DNA of 64,000 nt from Emcibacter sp. (GCF_963675455.1 NZ_OY776217.1:2466001-2530000), one strand, 5' to 3'; numbered from the stretch's first letter, positions 25,767-35,244 are shown. Made by a program: numbers and translations. The notes: a model not told the origin generated them from the letters alone.

Positions 25767-26192
25767 ATGACGGTTCATCTGCTCAAATTATGTGTTGGCA
25801 TTGACTCGGTGGAGCATCTCATTGAGGTGCGTCGGGGACGGCAGCAGACGTTGCCTGACGGGACACCCTATAACTACCATATCACCCGTTTTACCCCGAA
25901 GCGGGCAGAGGATGTGCTGGACGGCGGATCGCTTTACTGGGTGATCAAGGGGTTTATCCTGGTGCGCCAACGGATTATCGGTTTCGAACCGGTCAAAACC
26001 GATAACGGCACCAAATGCAAAATTATCCTGGATACGGAACTGATACGTACCGAAAGCCAGCCGCGCCGTCCGCATCAGGGCTGGCGATATCTGGAGCCGG
26101 CCGATGCGCCAAAGGATATTCCAGACGGCGGGAAGGTGGAAGACCTGCCGACGGATTTGCGTCAGGACCTGCAGGAGCTGGGATTGATCTAA
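25767..26192 (+). CDS. DUF1489 family protein
   Basis: A 141-residue protein of a family almost confined to alphaproteobacteria. Typical features are the start MTVHLLKLCVGIDSVEHL, then YHITRFTPKRAEDVLDGGSLYWVIKGFILVRQRI and RRPHQGWRYLEP. No function is established. ATG at 25767 lies 8 bases after mgtE, so the two are likely co-transcribed. Its end overlaps by four bases the end of the converging GlcG-like gene. Confidence 0.88.
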   Translation: MTVHLLKLCVGIDSVEHLIEVRRGRQQTLPDGTPYNYHITRFTPKRAEDVLDGGSLYWVIKGFILVRQRIIGFEPVKTDNGTKCKIILDTELIRTESQPRRPHQGWRYLEPADAPKDIPDGGKVEDLPTDLRQDLQELGLI

Positions 26193-26614
26193 CCGGCAAC
26201 CAGTCCGGCGGCTTCGATACCCGCGATGGCGCAGGTTTCATCATTATCGGAGGTATCACCGGATATGCCAATGGCGCCGAGCAAGGTACCCTCTGCATCC
26301 CTGATAACCACGCCACCTGGGGCCGCGACCAGATTTCCCTTCGCCAGAGTCATGGCCGAATTAATAATTTCGGGGATATTTGTCTTTATCTCCCCGATCT
26401 GCCGGGAGGAAATGCCCAGCTGGGTGCAGCCGTGAGCTTTGGCTTGTGACAATTTGACCAGCAGGTCGCTGGCCCCGTCCTGGCGCTGCAGGCAGATAAT
26501 CTGTCCGGCGGCATCAACGACCGAGATCGCCAGCGGGTTCAGGTCCATATTCTGTGCTTTAGCCAGGGAAGCTTCAAGGATTTTGTTGGCCGTGGCGAGG
26601 GGGAGATTGCTCAT
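26189..26614 (-). CDS. GlcG/HbpS-like heme-binding family protein
   Basis: A 141-residue protein of the DUF336 (GlcG/HbpS) family: LPLATANKILEASLAKAQ, LAISVVDAAGQIICLQRQDGA, KAHGCTQLG and the closing GVVIRDAEGTLLGAIGISGDTSDNDE. Members bind heme or cobalamin or accompany glycolate oxidase; the role here is unknown. It lies 19 bases after panC on the same strand and may be co-transcribed with it. Confidence 0.88.
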   Translation of the reverse strand: MSNLPLATANKILEASLAKAQNMDLNPLAISVVDAAGQIICLQRQDGASDLLVKLSQAKAHGCTQLGISSRQIGEIKTNIPEIINSAMTLAKGNLVAAPGGVVIRDAEGTLLGAIGISGDTSDNDETCAIAGIEAAGLVAG

Positions 26615-26633
26615 TTGTTTTTCCTTCAGCGCA

Positions 26634-27503
26634 TTATACTTTCGGCGGGTTCAGGGGCATGTTGTCAATCAACCGGGTTTTTCCGATTTTGGCGGCCACC
26701 AGAACACGTGCCGGCCGGCCGACATGCTGGACCAGTTCGAGGCTGTCCACGTCCCGGACTTCCAGATACTGGACTTCATCAAAACCTGCGGCCAGAAGAT
26801 GATTCGTTCCCTGTTTTACCGCAGCGGCAATGGACGTGCGGCGATGTTCCAGATCATCTGCAATCTTGGCCAGGGTTTTATTCAGTTGCAGGGCTATGGT
26901 GCGCTCTTCCGGGGAAAGATAGACATTCCGCGACGAGGTCGCCAGGCCGTCATTATCCCGCACCAGCTTTCCGGCGACCACTTTCACCGGTATATCCAGA
27001 TCCGTGACCAGACGCTCAAGAACGGTCAGTTGCTGGAAATCCTTTTCGCCGAAGATGACGACATCAGGCAGGCATTGCAGCAAAAGTTTGGTGACGACAG
27101 TTGTAACCCCGTCAAAATGGCCCGGACGATCGGCCCCGCAAAGATATTCAGTCAGGTTGGCAACCGACACAGTGGTGACAAATCCGGGAGGGTAGATTTC
27201 CTCGATATTGGGGGCATAGAGCAGTTCGACGCCGGCTTCCTCAAGTTTTTCAGCGTCCTGTTTTTCCTGCCGGGGATATTTGTCCAGATCCTCGCTGGGG
27301 CCGAATTGCATGGGATTGACGAAAATACTGACGACGATCCGGTCGCATTCCTGTTGCAACTGCCGGATAATCGACACATGGCCATGATGAAGGGCGCCCA
27401 TGGTCGGGACCAGGCCGATGACCAGGCCTTCCTTCTTCCAGTTGCTGACCTGTTCGCGCAGATCATTGATCGTTCTTACAATTTTAAGGGGGGCAGATGA
27501 CAT
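26634..27503 (-). CDS. panC: Pantothenate synthetase (pantoate-beta-alanine ligase)
   Basis: A 289-residue cytosolic enzyme that joins pantoate and beta-alanine using ATP, the last step to pantothenate. Family signatures are PTMGALHHGHVSII (the HxGH nucleotide motif), VSIFVNPMQFGPSEDLDKYPR, GADRPGHFDGVTTVVTKLL and FGEKDFQQL. ATG at 27503 was chosen because AGGGA lies upstream and earlier residues do not match the family. It lies 40 bases after the bax-like gene. Confidence 0.95.
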   Translation of the reverse strand: MSSAPLKIVRTINDLREQVSNWKKEGLVIGLVPTMGALHHGHVSIIRQLQQECDRIVVSIFVNPMQFGPSEDLDKYPRQEKQDAEKLEEAGVELLYAPNIEEIYPPGFVTTVSVANLTEYLCGADRPGHFDGVTTVVTKLLLQCLPDVVIFGEKDFQQLTVLERLVTDLDIPVKVVAGKLVRDNDGLATSSRNVYLSPEERTIALQLNKTLAKIADDLEHRRTSIAAAVKQGTNHLLAAGFDEVQYLEVRDVDSLELVQHVGRPARVLVAAKIGKTRLIDNMPLNPPKV

Positions 27504-27543
27504 TGTTCCCTCACAATTCCACTCTGATGTGTCAAACCGTTTT

Positions 27544-28476
27544 TCAGCTTTGGCGGGCCTGCAGTCTGGCCCTGTCAAAGTCACGTAACCGGTTGACACG
27601 TATAATATCTTTCAGGGTTTGTACATAGTCCATACCAAGTTCCGAATATTTATCAAGGGTTTCCAGAAGATTCTGAATGTCAAGCTGGCCTTTTCTGGTC
27701 TGTCGGGAACGTTCCTCCCGGAATCTTCGATAGGCTCTGTGAGTGTTCAGATTGTGAACATATCCGAAAACGGCCTCGATGGTATTTGGAAAGCTTTTTA
27801 TTTTGTGTTTTTTCCCATCATCCCTGTCTTCGGGCACAAGTCCGTTCTTGCCCCAGGTCCACTGTCCATAGAGAGCGTTGCCCTGCTGGGCGAAACGCGA
27901 CGTGCCCCAGCCGCTTTCAATGGCAGCCTGGGTCAGGGCAAGGGATGGCGGCACGACATTGATTCTTTTCCTCAGGGCATACAAGTCCTCGGTTTTCATT
28001 TTATACTGAAGCTGTTTGCGCTGTGTCCAGTGCAGTTCGGAGGCGCTTGGTACGGTTCCCACTTCAATTTTGCGGATGATTCTTTCCAACCTCTGGCGGT
28101 CACGCAAAATCACCTCATTCACTTTGAGAATCAGGGGTAACAATGTGGAAATAAAAAGCCTTTTACGTTCCCTGATATTGGACATCAGAGCCAGTTCTTC
28201 AGGCAGGCTGGAAAGATAAAGGCGGGGAACATCGGTGGTACCGCGCCGTATCAAACCGAGGTCATAGCCGTAGGCCGCAAAATATTTGATTGCGCTCGTG
28301 TTTTCGGGGAGCTTTAAATTTTTGACTAAAGTGACTGGCGCCAAATGGTTTCTGCTTTGGCTGACCTGATGGCTCGCCAGCATCATGGGAAATATGACAA
28401 AAAACACTATTGCAATGACTGTCAGAATAGTGTTTCTCATAAAGCTGCGGGAACGTTTCGTAGAACTCACTGGCAT
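27544..28476 (-). CDS. bax: Bax-like glucosaminidase (GH73)
   Basis: A 310-residue membrane-anchored peptidoglycan hydrolase. One membrane helix (ILTVIAIVFFVIFPMMLA) near residue 25 anchors it in the inner membrane, followed by a linker and a C-terminal glucosaminidase domain with LTQAAIESGWGTSRFAQQGNALYGQW, where Glu is the likely catalytic acid. It resembles E. coli Bax and would cut glycan bonds in the periplasm. It is divergent from mipZ. ATG at 28440 is a possible shorter start. Confidence 0.88.
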   Translation of the reverse strand: MPVSSTKRSRSFMRNTILTVIAIVFFVIFPMMLASHQVSQSRNHLAPVTLVKNLKLPENTSAIKYFAAYGYDLGLIRRGTTDVPRLYLSSLPEELALMSNIRERKRLFISTLLPLILKVNEVILRDRQRLERIIRKIEVGTVPSASELHWTQRKQLQYKMKTEDLYALRKRINVVPPSLALTQAAIESGWGTSRFAQQGNALYGQWTWGKNGLVPEDRDDGKKHKIKSFPNTIEAVFGYVHNLNTHRAYRRFREERSRQTRKGQLDIQNLLETLDKYSELGMDYVQTLKDIIRVNRLRDFDRARLQARQS

Positions 28477-28660
28477 TTGTCGGGGCCCGTCACGATTGGT
28501 CTAACCATATGCTTTTATATAATATATAGTTCTAACTAATCGTGAATGCCAGACCTTGAATATAAATATCGGAAATAGATATGGTTTGGGACGGGATTTT
28601 GTAACTTGATAAAGGTTTTCGTGGCCCTTGAAAATTTCGAAAACCTGAAAAGGGGAATAT

Positions 28661-29518
28661 ATGGCACAGGATAATCCAGCGGGCAGGTCCTCCGGCACCC
28701 ATGTAATTGTGGTCGGCAACGAAAAAGGCGGATCAGGAAAATCGACGACGGCAATGCATGTGGTTGTCAGCTTGTTGAAAAAAGGATTTAGCGTGGCTGT
28801 TCTTGACCTTGATGCGCGCCAGAAATCCCTCGCCAGATATCTTGAAAACCGGCAGAACTATGCGGATCAGCATAACCTGAAACTGACTATGCCGGAAGTT
28901 TTGGTGCTGGCGAAATCCACCATGAGCTCCGTTGAGGAAATGGAAGCGGATGAAAAAGAACGCTTTGAAACCACACTGGCGGACATCAGGAGCAGGGCGG
29001 ATTTTATCCTGATTGATTGTCCCGGCAGTGATTCTCATCTTTCCCGCCTTGCACATGCCGTGGCGGATACCCTGATCACACCGATCAACGACAGTTTTGT
29101 TGACCTTGATCTTCTGGCGCAGGTCAATCCGGACAATTTCAAAGTTGAGAAACTCAGCCTTTACAGTGAAATGGTCTGGGACTCCAAAAAACGCCGGGCG
29201 CTTGCGGACCGAGGAAATATTGACTGGATTGTTATGCGAAACCGGACCTCGGCCCTGGATGCCAAGAACAAACGCCGGGTACACAAGGCCCTGAAGGAAC
29301 TGGAAAAACGTGTGAACTTCCGCTATGTGGCTGGTCTTGGTGAACGTGTGATATACCGGGAAATGTTCCCCAAGGGCCTCACACTTGTGGATTTCCGGGA
29401 TGCTGACGGTGACAAGATGACCATGTCGCATGTGGCGGCCCGTCAGGAAATCCGGCGTCTCATGGATGATCTGAAATTGCCCGGCTGGAGCGAAAGTGCT
29501 GCTGCCGCAGCGGAATAG
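28661..29518 (+). CDS. mipZ: Division-plane positioning ATPase MipZ
   Basis: A 285-residue ParA/Mrp-type P-loop ATPase. The deviant Walker A motif KGGSGKST is at residues 22-29, followed by VAVLDLDARQKSLARYLENR and LIDCPGSDSHLSRLAH (Walker B region). The full pattern, including NRTSALDAKNKRRVHKAL and DFRDADGDKMTMSHVAARQEIR, is that of MipZ, which forms a bipolar gradient with ParB and keeps FtsZ away from the poles in many alphaproteobacteria. ParA/ParB are not nearby, as usual. The J-domain gene follows 8 bases later. Confidence 0.95.
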   Translation: MAQDNPAGRSSGTHVIVVGNEKGGSGKSTTAMHVVVSLLKKGFSVAVLDLDARQKSLARYLENRQNYADQHNLKLTMPEVLVLAKSTMSSVEEMEADEKERFETTLADIRSRADFILIDCPGSDSHLSRLAHAVADTLITPINDSFVDLDLLAQVNPDNFKVEKLSLYSEMVWDSKKRRALADRGNIDWIVMRNRTSALDAKNKRRVHKALKELEKRVNFRYVAGLGERVIYREMFPKGLTLVDFRDADGDKMTMSHVAARQEIRRLMDDLKLPGWSESAAAAAE

Positions 29519-29526
29519 GACGGCGA

Positions 29527-30009
29527 ATGCCACAACTGCTTCTGATTCTTGGCCTGATCATCCTGGTCTATGTCGCCGTAAATTATTTCAAGCGGGCTGA
29601 CCCCGGAAAGCTGGCAAATCTCTCCAGATATCTGGTTGCTGCGGTCCTGGCGGGACTTGGGCTTTTTATTCTTCTGCGGGGAAACATCTATATCGCCCTG
29701 GTACTTGCGACCGGTGCAGTTCTGGCCTGGCAGGGGACATTGTGGAACTATCTTGCCGGTCGAGCCGGCAAAAAATCCGGACATACTCAGGACACCGCGT
29801 CCGGAGGGCGCAGTGCTGCCGGGCGTCCGACAATGGATCGGGAAGAGGCGCTTGACGTGCTCGGCCTCAGCGGCCATCCCACTGTAACGGAAATTAAAGA
29901 AGCGCATCATAAACTGATCCGGAAGATTCATCCTGACCAGGGTGGTTCCGATTATCTGGCCATGAAAATCAACGATGCCAGGGATGTTCTTCTGAACGAT
30001 ATTAATTAA
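29527..30009 (+). CDS. Membrane-anchored J-domain protein
   Basis: A 160-residue protein with two or three N-terminal hydrophobic segments (LLLILGLIILVYVAVNYF, LVAAVLAGLGLFILL, IALVLATGAVLAW), a Gly/Ser linker and a C-terminal J domain with His135-Pro136-Asp137 in KIHPDQGG. It would recruit DnaK to the membrane, like TIM14-type proteins. Linkage to mipZ (8 bases) and the phosphohexomutase (17 bases) suggests one operon. Confidence 0.88.
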   Translation: MPQLLLILGLIILVYVAVNYFKRADPGKLANLSRYLVAAVLAGLGLFILLRGNIYIALVLATGAVLAWQGTLWNYLAGRAGKKSGHTQDTASGGRSAAGRPTMDREEALDVLGLSGHPTVTEIKEAHHKLIRKIHPDQGGSDYLAMKINDARDVLLNDIN

Positions 30010-30026
30010 CGGGGAAATGATAACCG

Positions 30027-31415
30027 ATGGCGCATTCATTCAATCCTACGGTTTTACGGGAATATGATATCCGCGGTATTGTGGGGGATACCTTGACGGC
30101 AGCAGATGCGACGGCGCTGGGCCGTGCATTCGGCACTCTGGTGATCCGGAACGGCGGAAAAAAGGTCTGTGTCGGTTATGATGGCCGCTTAAGTTCACCT
30201 GACCTTGAAAAATCACTGGTCCAGGGACTGCTCTCCACCGGCCTGGATGTTGTACGGGTGGGCAGGGGGCCGACACCGATGCTTTATTATTCCGTGTTCG
30301 AACTTGATACGGACGGCGGTATAATGATTACCGGATCCCATAATCCGCCCGACTATAACGGTTTCAAGATGATGATCGGCAAAGAATCCTGTTTTGGTGA
30401 ACGTATTCAGGAAATTGGACGGCTGAGTGCGACCGGTGACCTCGAAACAGGGGCGGGCGCCGCCTCGGACGAGGATATTTTTGACCGCTATGTCGAGCGT
30501 ATTCTGAAAGATGTGGATATGGAAAGCCTCGCCAGGGCCGACCTGACGGTGGCTTGGGATACCGGGAACGGCGCGGCCGGTGAAGTGGTGGAGGCGGTGA
30601 TCAACCGTCTGCCCGGCGAACATATCCTGATCAACGGCGATATTGACGGTACCTTTCCGGCCCATCATCCGGACCCGACGGTTGAGGAAAACCTGGTGCA
30701 GCTGCAGGACTGCGTTGCCGAAGAGCAATGCGATTTGGGGCTGGCCTTTGACGGTGACGGCGACCGGATCGGCGCCGTGGACAGTGCCGGGCGTGTGGTC
30801 TGGGGCGATCAGCTTCTGGCCATCCTGTCGCGGGAGGTTCTGCAGGACCATCCAGGTGCCACGATTATTGCGGATGTCAAGGCAAGCCAGGTTCTTTTTG
30901 ACCATATCGCCGCCAGTGGTGGCAAGCCGCTGATGTGGAAAACCGGGCACAGCCTGATCAAAAGCAAAATGTATGAGACCGGGGCGCCGCTGGCCGGTGA
31001 AATGAGCGGCCATATCTTCTTCAAGCACAAGTTTTACGGTTTTGATGACGCCATTTACGTAGCTTTGCGCCTGCTGAACGAGGTCGCCCGGACCAAGGGC
31101 GGACTGAAGGCCCTGAAGGACAGCCTGCCCCAGGTCATTAATACGCCCGAGCTGCGTTTTCCTTGTAGTGAGGAGCGCAAGTTCCAGATCGTGCCCGAGG
31201 TGCATCAGCGATTGAAGACGGCAGGCGCCGACGTCAATGATACGGACGGTGTTCGGGTCAATACGGCGGACGGCTGGTGGCTTTTGCGTCCCTCCAATAC
31301 CCAGGATGTTCTGGTGGCCCGCTGCGAAGGCCGGGATGAAGCTGCTCTGGAGCGTCTGAAACGGGCGTTGGCGGATCAGCTTCGGGCCAGCGGTATCGAA
31401 CCACCCGCTATGTAA
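30027..31415 (+). CDS. Phosphomannomutase/phosphoglucomutase
   Basis: A 462-residue alpha-D-phosphohexomutase that interconverts hexose 1- and 6-phosphates for polysaccharide or LPS precursors. The phosphoserine loop is TGSHNPPDYNGFK with Ser104, the metal site is FDGDGDRIGAVD, the sugar loop is GEMSGH and the phosphate-binding end is LLRPSNTQDVLVARCE. Length and motifs match AlgC/PgmG-type dual enzymes. Last gene of the mipZ unit. Confidence 0.93.
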   Translation: MAHSFNPTVLREYDIRGIVGDTLTAADATALGRAFGTLVIRNGGKKVCVGYDGRLSSPDLEKSLVQGLLSTGLDVVRVGRGPTPMLYYSVFELDTDGGIMITGSHNPPDYNGFKMMIGKESCFGERIQEIGRLSATGDLETGAGAASDEDIFDRYVERILKDVDMESLARADLTVAWDTGNGAAGEVVEAVINRLPGEHILINGDIDGTFPAHHPDPTVEENLVQLQDCVAEEQCDLGLAFDGDGDRIGAVDSAGRVVWGDQLLAILSREVLQDHPGATIIADVKASQVLFDHIAASGGKPLMWKTGHSLIKSKMYETGAPLAGEMSGHIFFKHKFYGFDDAIYVALRLLNEVARTKGGLKALKDSLPQVINTPELRFPCSEERKFQIVPEVHQRLKTAGADVNDTDGVRVNTADGWWLLRPSNTQDVLVARCEGRDEAALERLKRALADQLRASGIEPPAM

Positions 31416-31495
31416 ATCAAGCTTATTGTTGCTGGTGTAGAGTCCTTGAAATGGGGCGGTATTTTTGCTAATATTGCGTTTGCGTGAAAAAAATA

Positions 31496-31567
31496 TTGCA
31501 ACGCACAAATTAACCTTGACAAATTCCCGAAAAATTATATATTGTAACTTATGTTGCAGCGCACAAA
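31496..31567. promoter_or_regulatory. Phasin promoter with two PhaR-type operators
   Basis: The repeats TTGCAACGCACAAA (31496-31509) and TTGCAGCGCACAAA (31554-31567) each contain TGC-N3-GCA and differ at one base. Between them lie TTGACA (31516-31521) and TATATT (31538-31543), 16 bases apart, a good sigma-70 promoter. PhaR repressors of polyhydroxybutyrate genes are known to bind TGC/GCA-rich sites at phasin promoters, so PhaR control is likely. Confidence 0.72.
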
Positions 31568-31667
31568 ACAGTAATATGTTGTAACATCCCGGCAAAGTTC
31601 GGTCTCCGGGTGTGATGCGTGAACAAATATGGGTAAGACACATTTTATTGGTTAAGGAACGATTGAC

Positions 31668-32225
31668 ATGACCACTGCAAAGAAAACCACATCTTCTAAA
31701 AAACCTGAAGACGTCGCTGCCGAAGGCATTAAAGCTGCACAGGAAACTGTTCAGAAAGCCGTCGAAACCAGCAAGGAAAATATCGAGAAGGCTGTAAAAG
31801 CCAGCACCGAGACAGTCCAGAAGAACATTGAAAAAACTGTTGAGCTGTCCAAAAAACAGATGGAAGACGCCACAAAGTCCTATGACGATGCCCTGGCGTT
31901 CAGCAAAGACAACTTTGAAGCCGTGATGGCTTCAGGCAACGCCGCTGTAAAAGCTGCCGAAGCCGTGAACAGCGAAGTAATCTCCGCTGCGAAAAAGGCT
32001 GTTGAAGAAAACGTTGAAGCCATGAAGTCTCTGATGTCTGCAAAATCTCCGGCTGATTTCTTTGAAATCCAGGCCAGCCTGATGAAAAGCCGCTATGACG
32101 ACCTGGTTGCAGAGAGCACACGCCTGAATGAAGTTGCAACCAAAGCAACAGGTGAAGTGATTGAACCTCTGAAAGCACGTTATGAAGCCGTTGCTGAAAA
32201 ACTGAACCTGCCCCTGGCCGGATAA
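31668..32225 (+). CDS. Phasin family protein
   Basis: A 185-residue, almost wholly helical protein rich in Ala, Lys and Glu, with imperfect heptad-like repeats (KAVETSKENIEKAVKAST, ETVQKNIEKTVELSKKQME) and the phasin-domain core KDNFEAVMASGNAAVKAAEAVNSEVISAAKKAVEENVEAMKSLMSAKSPADFFEIQ. Phasins coat polyhydroxyalkanoate granules. AAGGA is upstream of the ATG, and the promoter carries PhaR-type sites. It is a single-gene unit with its own terminator. Confidence 0.92.
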   Translation: MTTAKKTTSSKKPEDVAAEGIKAAQETVQKAVETSKENIEKAVKASTETVQKNIEKTVELSKKQMEDATKSYDDALAFSKDNFEAVMASGNAAVKAAEAVNSEVISAAKKAVEENVEAMKSLMSAKSPADFFEIQASLMKSRYDDLVAESTRLNEVATKATGEVIEPLKARYEAVAEKLNLPLAG

Positions 32226-32247
32226 TCAAGTTTTTTTTCGAGGAATT

Positions 32248-32275
32248 AAGGCCCGGTTTTTCCGGGCCTTTTTTT
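32248..32275 (+). terminator. Rho-independent terminator after the phasin gene
   Basis: AAGGCCCGG and CCGGGCCTT form a perfect 9-base-pair stem around TTTTT, followed by a run of T. It begins 23 bases after the phasin stop. Confidence 0.92.
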
Positions 32276-32470
32276 ATGTCCTGCCTTTATTTCGCCCTTG
32301 TTGAGCCCTTATCCTGCAACGAATAGATGTTTTCATTTACCAAAAGTTAATGCTATAAATCGTAATATTACAAGGTACATAAGTAAGATTTTTATCTTCC
32401 GGTATCTTTAAAACCCGTTTCATCGTTCTAACTAGAATATGGTAACTTCAGTATTAAATGCGATTGACCC

Positions 32471-32797
32471 ATGAGCGACGAAGATAAGGACGGACAGGAG
32501 AATATCGAAACAGGTATTCTGACCAGAACCCAGCCGAAGACCAAGAAACCTTCTTTGTACAAGGTCTTGATGCTGAATGATGACTATACCCCCATGGATT
32601 TTGTCGTTCATGTTCTGGAGACGATTTTTGGCAAGAATGAAACCGAAGCGGTGCAGATCATGTTGCAGGTCCACCAGAAGGGGGTGGGAATATGTGGTGT
32701 CTACAGTTTCGAAGTCGCGGAAACGAAGGTGAACAAAGTCGTGGATTATGCACGGCGTCATCAGCATCCGCTGCAGTGTACGCTGGAAAAGGAATAA
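32471..32797 (+). CDS. clpS: Clp protease adaptor ClpS
   Basis: A 108-residue adaptor that delivers N-degron substrates (N-terminal Leu, Phe, Tyr, Trp) to ClpAP. A flexible head of about 25 residues leads to the core: YKVLMLNDDYTPMDFVVHVLETIF, with the NDDYTPM residues that form the substrate pocket, and HQKGVGICGVYSFEVAETKV. clpA starts 38 bases later, the standard arrangement. Confidence 0.96.
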   Translation: MSDEDKDGQENIETGILTRTQPKTKKPSLYKVLMLNDDYTPMDFVVHVLETIFGKNETEAVQIMLQVHQKGVGICGVYSFEVAETKVNKVVDYARRHQHPLQCTLEKE

Positions 32798-32835
32798 CAG
32801 AATATCCCTGGACTAAATTGAGATAGGAAATAATC

Positions 32836-35148
32836 GTGCCGACATTTTCACCGAATCTGGAACGGACTTTACATCGCGCCATCAGTGAGGCTAACAGCCG
32901 CAAACATGAGTTTGCCACGCTGGAGCATCTTCTGCTCGGCCTTCTTGATGACCAGGATGCTGTGTCGGTGCTTCGGGCCTGCGACGTAAATATTCCGCAG
33001 CTCCGGGCCGAGATAAAGGCCTACCTCGATGTGGAACTCAAAAATATTATTACTGACAGCGATGACGATGCTTCACCGACGGCCGGTTTCCAGCGGGTGA
33101 TCCAGCGTGCCATTCTGCATGTGCAGAGTTCCGGGCGCGAGGAAGTGACCGGCGCCAATGTCCTGGTCGGCTTGTTTTCCGAGCGGGAAAGCCATGCGGT
33201 CTATTTCCTGCAGCAGCATGACATGACACGTCTTGACGCGGTCAGCTATATTTCCCACGGGCTGGCCAAATCCGCCCAGCTCGGTGATCCCCGGCCGCCA
33301 ACCGGCGCCGGTGAGGATGAGGAAATGGTCGAAGAGGCCATGGGCGATACGGCGCTCGACAAATATTGCGTTGACCTGAACCAGAAGGCGAGGGACGGCA
33401 AAATCGATCCGCTGATCGGCCGGGACAATGAAATCAGCCGGACCATCCAGGTGCTGTGCCGACGGTCCAAGAATAATCCGCTTTATGTGGGCGACCCGGG
33501 TGTGGGTAAAACCGCCATCGCCGAGGGACTGGCCCGCCGGATCGTTGAAAAGGACGTGCCGGATGTGCTGGAAAATGCCGTCATCTACAGCCTGGATATG
33601 GGCGCACTTCTGGCCGGGACCCGCTACCGCGGTGACTTTGAGGAACGCCTCAAGACTGTAATCCGGGAAGTGGAAGAGCATGACGGGGCGATCCTGTTCA
33701 TCGACGAAATTCACACCATTATCGGGGCAGGGGCAACCAGCGGCGGGGCCATGGATGCCTCCAACCTGCTGAAACCTGCTCTGGCGAGCGGCGCCCTGCG
33801 CTGTATCGGCTCCACCACCTACAAGGAATTCCGTTCCTATTTTGAAAAGGACCGGGCCCTGTTGCGCCGGTTCCAGAAAATTGATGTGACGGAACCCACC
33901 ATCCAGGAAACCAAGGATATCCTGCGGGGCCTGAAGAAATATTTCGAAGAACATCATGATGTGAAATATTCCGATGATGTCATTGATGCGGCTGTGGAAC
34001 TGTCTGCCCGATACATCAATGAACGCAAGATGCCAGACAAGGCCATTGACGTCATTGACGAGGTCGGCGCGTCGCAGAAGCTACTGCCGTCCGCCAAACG
34101 CAAAAGGATCATCACGGTCGAGGATGTGGAGAATGTGGTCTCCAAAATGGCCCGCATTCCCCCGAAATCCATCTCCAAGGATGACATGGCCATTCTCAAG
34201 AGCCTTGAGGTGGATCTCAAGCGCGTGGTGTTTGGCCAGGACAAAGCTATTGAAGTATTGGCCGATGCCATCAAGCTGAGCCGCGCGGGCCTGCGCGAAG
34301 GCGACAAGCCGATCGGCTGTTACCTGTTCAGCGGTCCCACCGGCGTCGGCAAGACCGAGGTCACCAAACAACTGGCCGGCCTGCTCGGCGTGGACCTGCA
34401 CCGGTTTGACATGTCCGAATATATGGAACGTCACAGCGTATCCCGTCTGATCGGCGCACCGCCGGGCTATGTGGGCTATGATCAGGGCGGTCTGCTGACT
34501 GATGCGGTCGACCAGACACCCCATTGCGTGCTGTTGCTGGATGAAATCGAAAAGGCCCATCCGGACCTGTTCAACATCCTGCTGCAGGTCATGGACCACG
34601 GTACGCTGACCGACAGCAACGGCAAGAAGATCGATTTCCGCAATGTGGTGCTGGTGATGACCACCAATGCCGGGGCGACGGAGATGAGCAAGGAAGCCAT
34701 TGGTTTTGGCTCCAGTGAGCGTACGGGAGACGATGAAGAGGCTATCAAGCGGCTGTTTACGCCTGAATTCCGTAACCGTCTGGATGCGGTTGTGCCCTTC
34801 TCCAGCCTGCCGCCGGAGGTTATCAACCGGGTCGTTGACAAATTCATTCTCGAGCTGGAAATGCAGCTGGAGGATCGCAATGTCCATATCGACCTGACAC
34901 CGGCTGCCCGCAACTGGCTCGCCGACAAGGGGTATGACCGTCACTACGGCGCCCGGCCTCTGAAGCGGGTGATCCAGGAGCACATCAAGAAACCTCTGGC
35001 CAACGAACTGTTGTTCGGCAAGCTGGTCGGTGGCGGTGATGTCACCTTCCGGGTCAGGGACGGGGAGCTGGTCTTTGATATTGTGCCGGGCAATCTGCTG
35101 CCCAAGCCCACCGGTGGGACTGACAAGACGGAAGAGCTGGTGAAGTAA
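32836..35148 (+). CDS. clpA: ATP-dependent Clp protease ATPase subunit ClpA
   Basis: A 770-residue AAA+ unfoldase that feeds substrates into ClpP. The Clp N domain comes first (LHRAISEANSRKHEFATLEHLLLGLL), then two ATPase modules with Walker A motifs GDPGVGKT at 219-226 and GPTGVGKT at 500-507. The absence of the long coiled-coil middle domain separates it from ClpB. The start is GTG with AGGAA upstream. clpP is not in the window. Confidence 0.96.
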   Translation: MPTFSPNLERTLHRAISEANSRKHEFATLEHLLLGLLDDQDAVSVLRACDVNIPQLRAEIKAYLDVELKNIITDSDDDASPTAGFQRVIQRAILHVQSSGREEVTGANVLVGLFSERESHAVYFLQQHDMTRLDAVSYISHGLAKSAQLGDPRPPTGAGEDEEMVEEAMGDTALDKYCVDLNQKARDGKIDPLIGRDNEISRTIQVLCRRSKNNPLYVGDPGVGKTAIAEGLARRIVEKDVPDVLENAVIYSLDMGALLAGTRYRGDFEERLKTVIREVEEHDGAILFIDEIHTIIGAGATSGGAMDASNLLKPALASGALRCIGSTTYKEFRSYFEKDRALLRRFQKIDVTEPTIQETKDILRGLKKYFEEHHDVKYSDDVIDAAVELSARYINERKMPDKAIDVIDEVGASQKLLPSAKRKRIITVEDVENVVSKMARIPPKSISKDDMAILKSLEVDLKRVVFGQDKAIEVLADAIKLSRAGLREGDKPIGCYLFSGPTGVGKTEVTKQLAGLLGVDLHRFDMSEYMERHSVSRLIGAPPGYVGYDQGGLLTDAVDQTPHCVLLLDEIEKAHPDLFNILLQVMDHGTLTDSNGKKIDFRNVVLVMTTNAGATEMSKEAIGFGSSERTGDDEEAIKRLFTPEFRNRLDAVVPFSSLPPEVINRVVDKFILELEMQLEDRNVHIDLTPAARNWLADKGYDRHYGARPLKRVIQEHIKKPLANELLFGKLVGGGDVTFRVRDGELVFDIVPGNLLPKPTGGTDKTEELVK

Positions 35149-35172
35149 ACTGCGAAAAAAATATCGAATGGG

Positions 35173-35205
35173 AAGGGATGCAACCTGATGATCGCGTCCC
35201 TTTTT
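35173..35205 (+). terminator. Terminator after clpA
   Basis: AAGGGATGC pairs with GCGTCCCTT (one wobble) over a 12-base loop and continues into TTTTT. It starts 25 bases after the clpA stop. Confidence 0.72.
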
Positions 35206-35229
35206 CTTTTGGTGGTTGAAGCTTAAAAA

Positions 35230-35244
35230 GAACATAACAAGAAC
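35230..35244. promoter_or_regulatory. LexA (SOS) box of the umuDC operon
   Basis: GAACATAACAAGAAC matches GAAC-N7-GAAC, the LexA site of alphaproteobacteria, exactly. It lies 36 bases before umuD, so umuDC is expected to be induced by DNA damage. Confidence 0.9.

Noticed and set aside
30213..31643. Long (476 codon) open frame opposite the phosphohexomutase
   Set aside because: It mirrors the codon structure of a confidently identified gene and has no protein-family features; it is a shadow frame.
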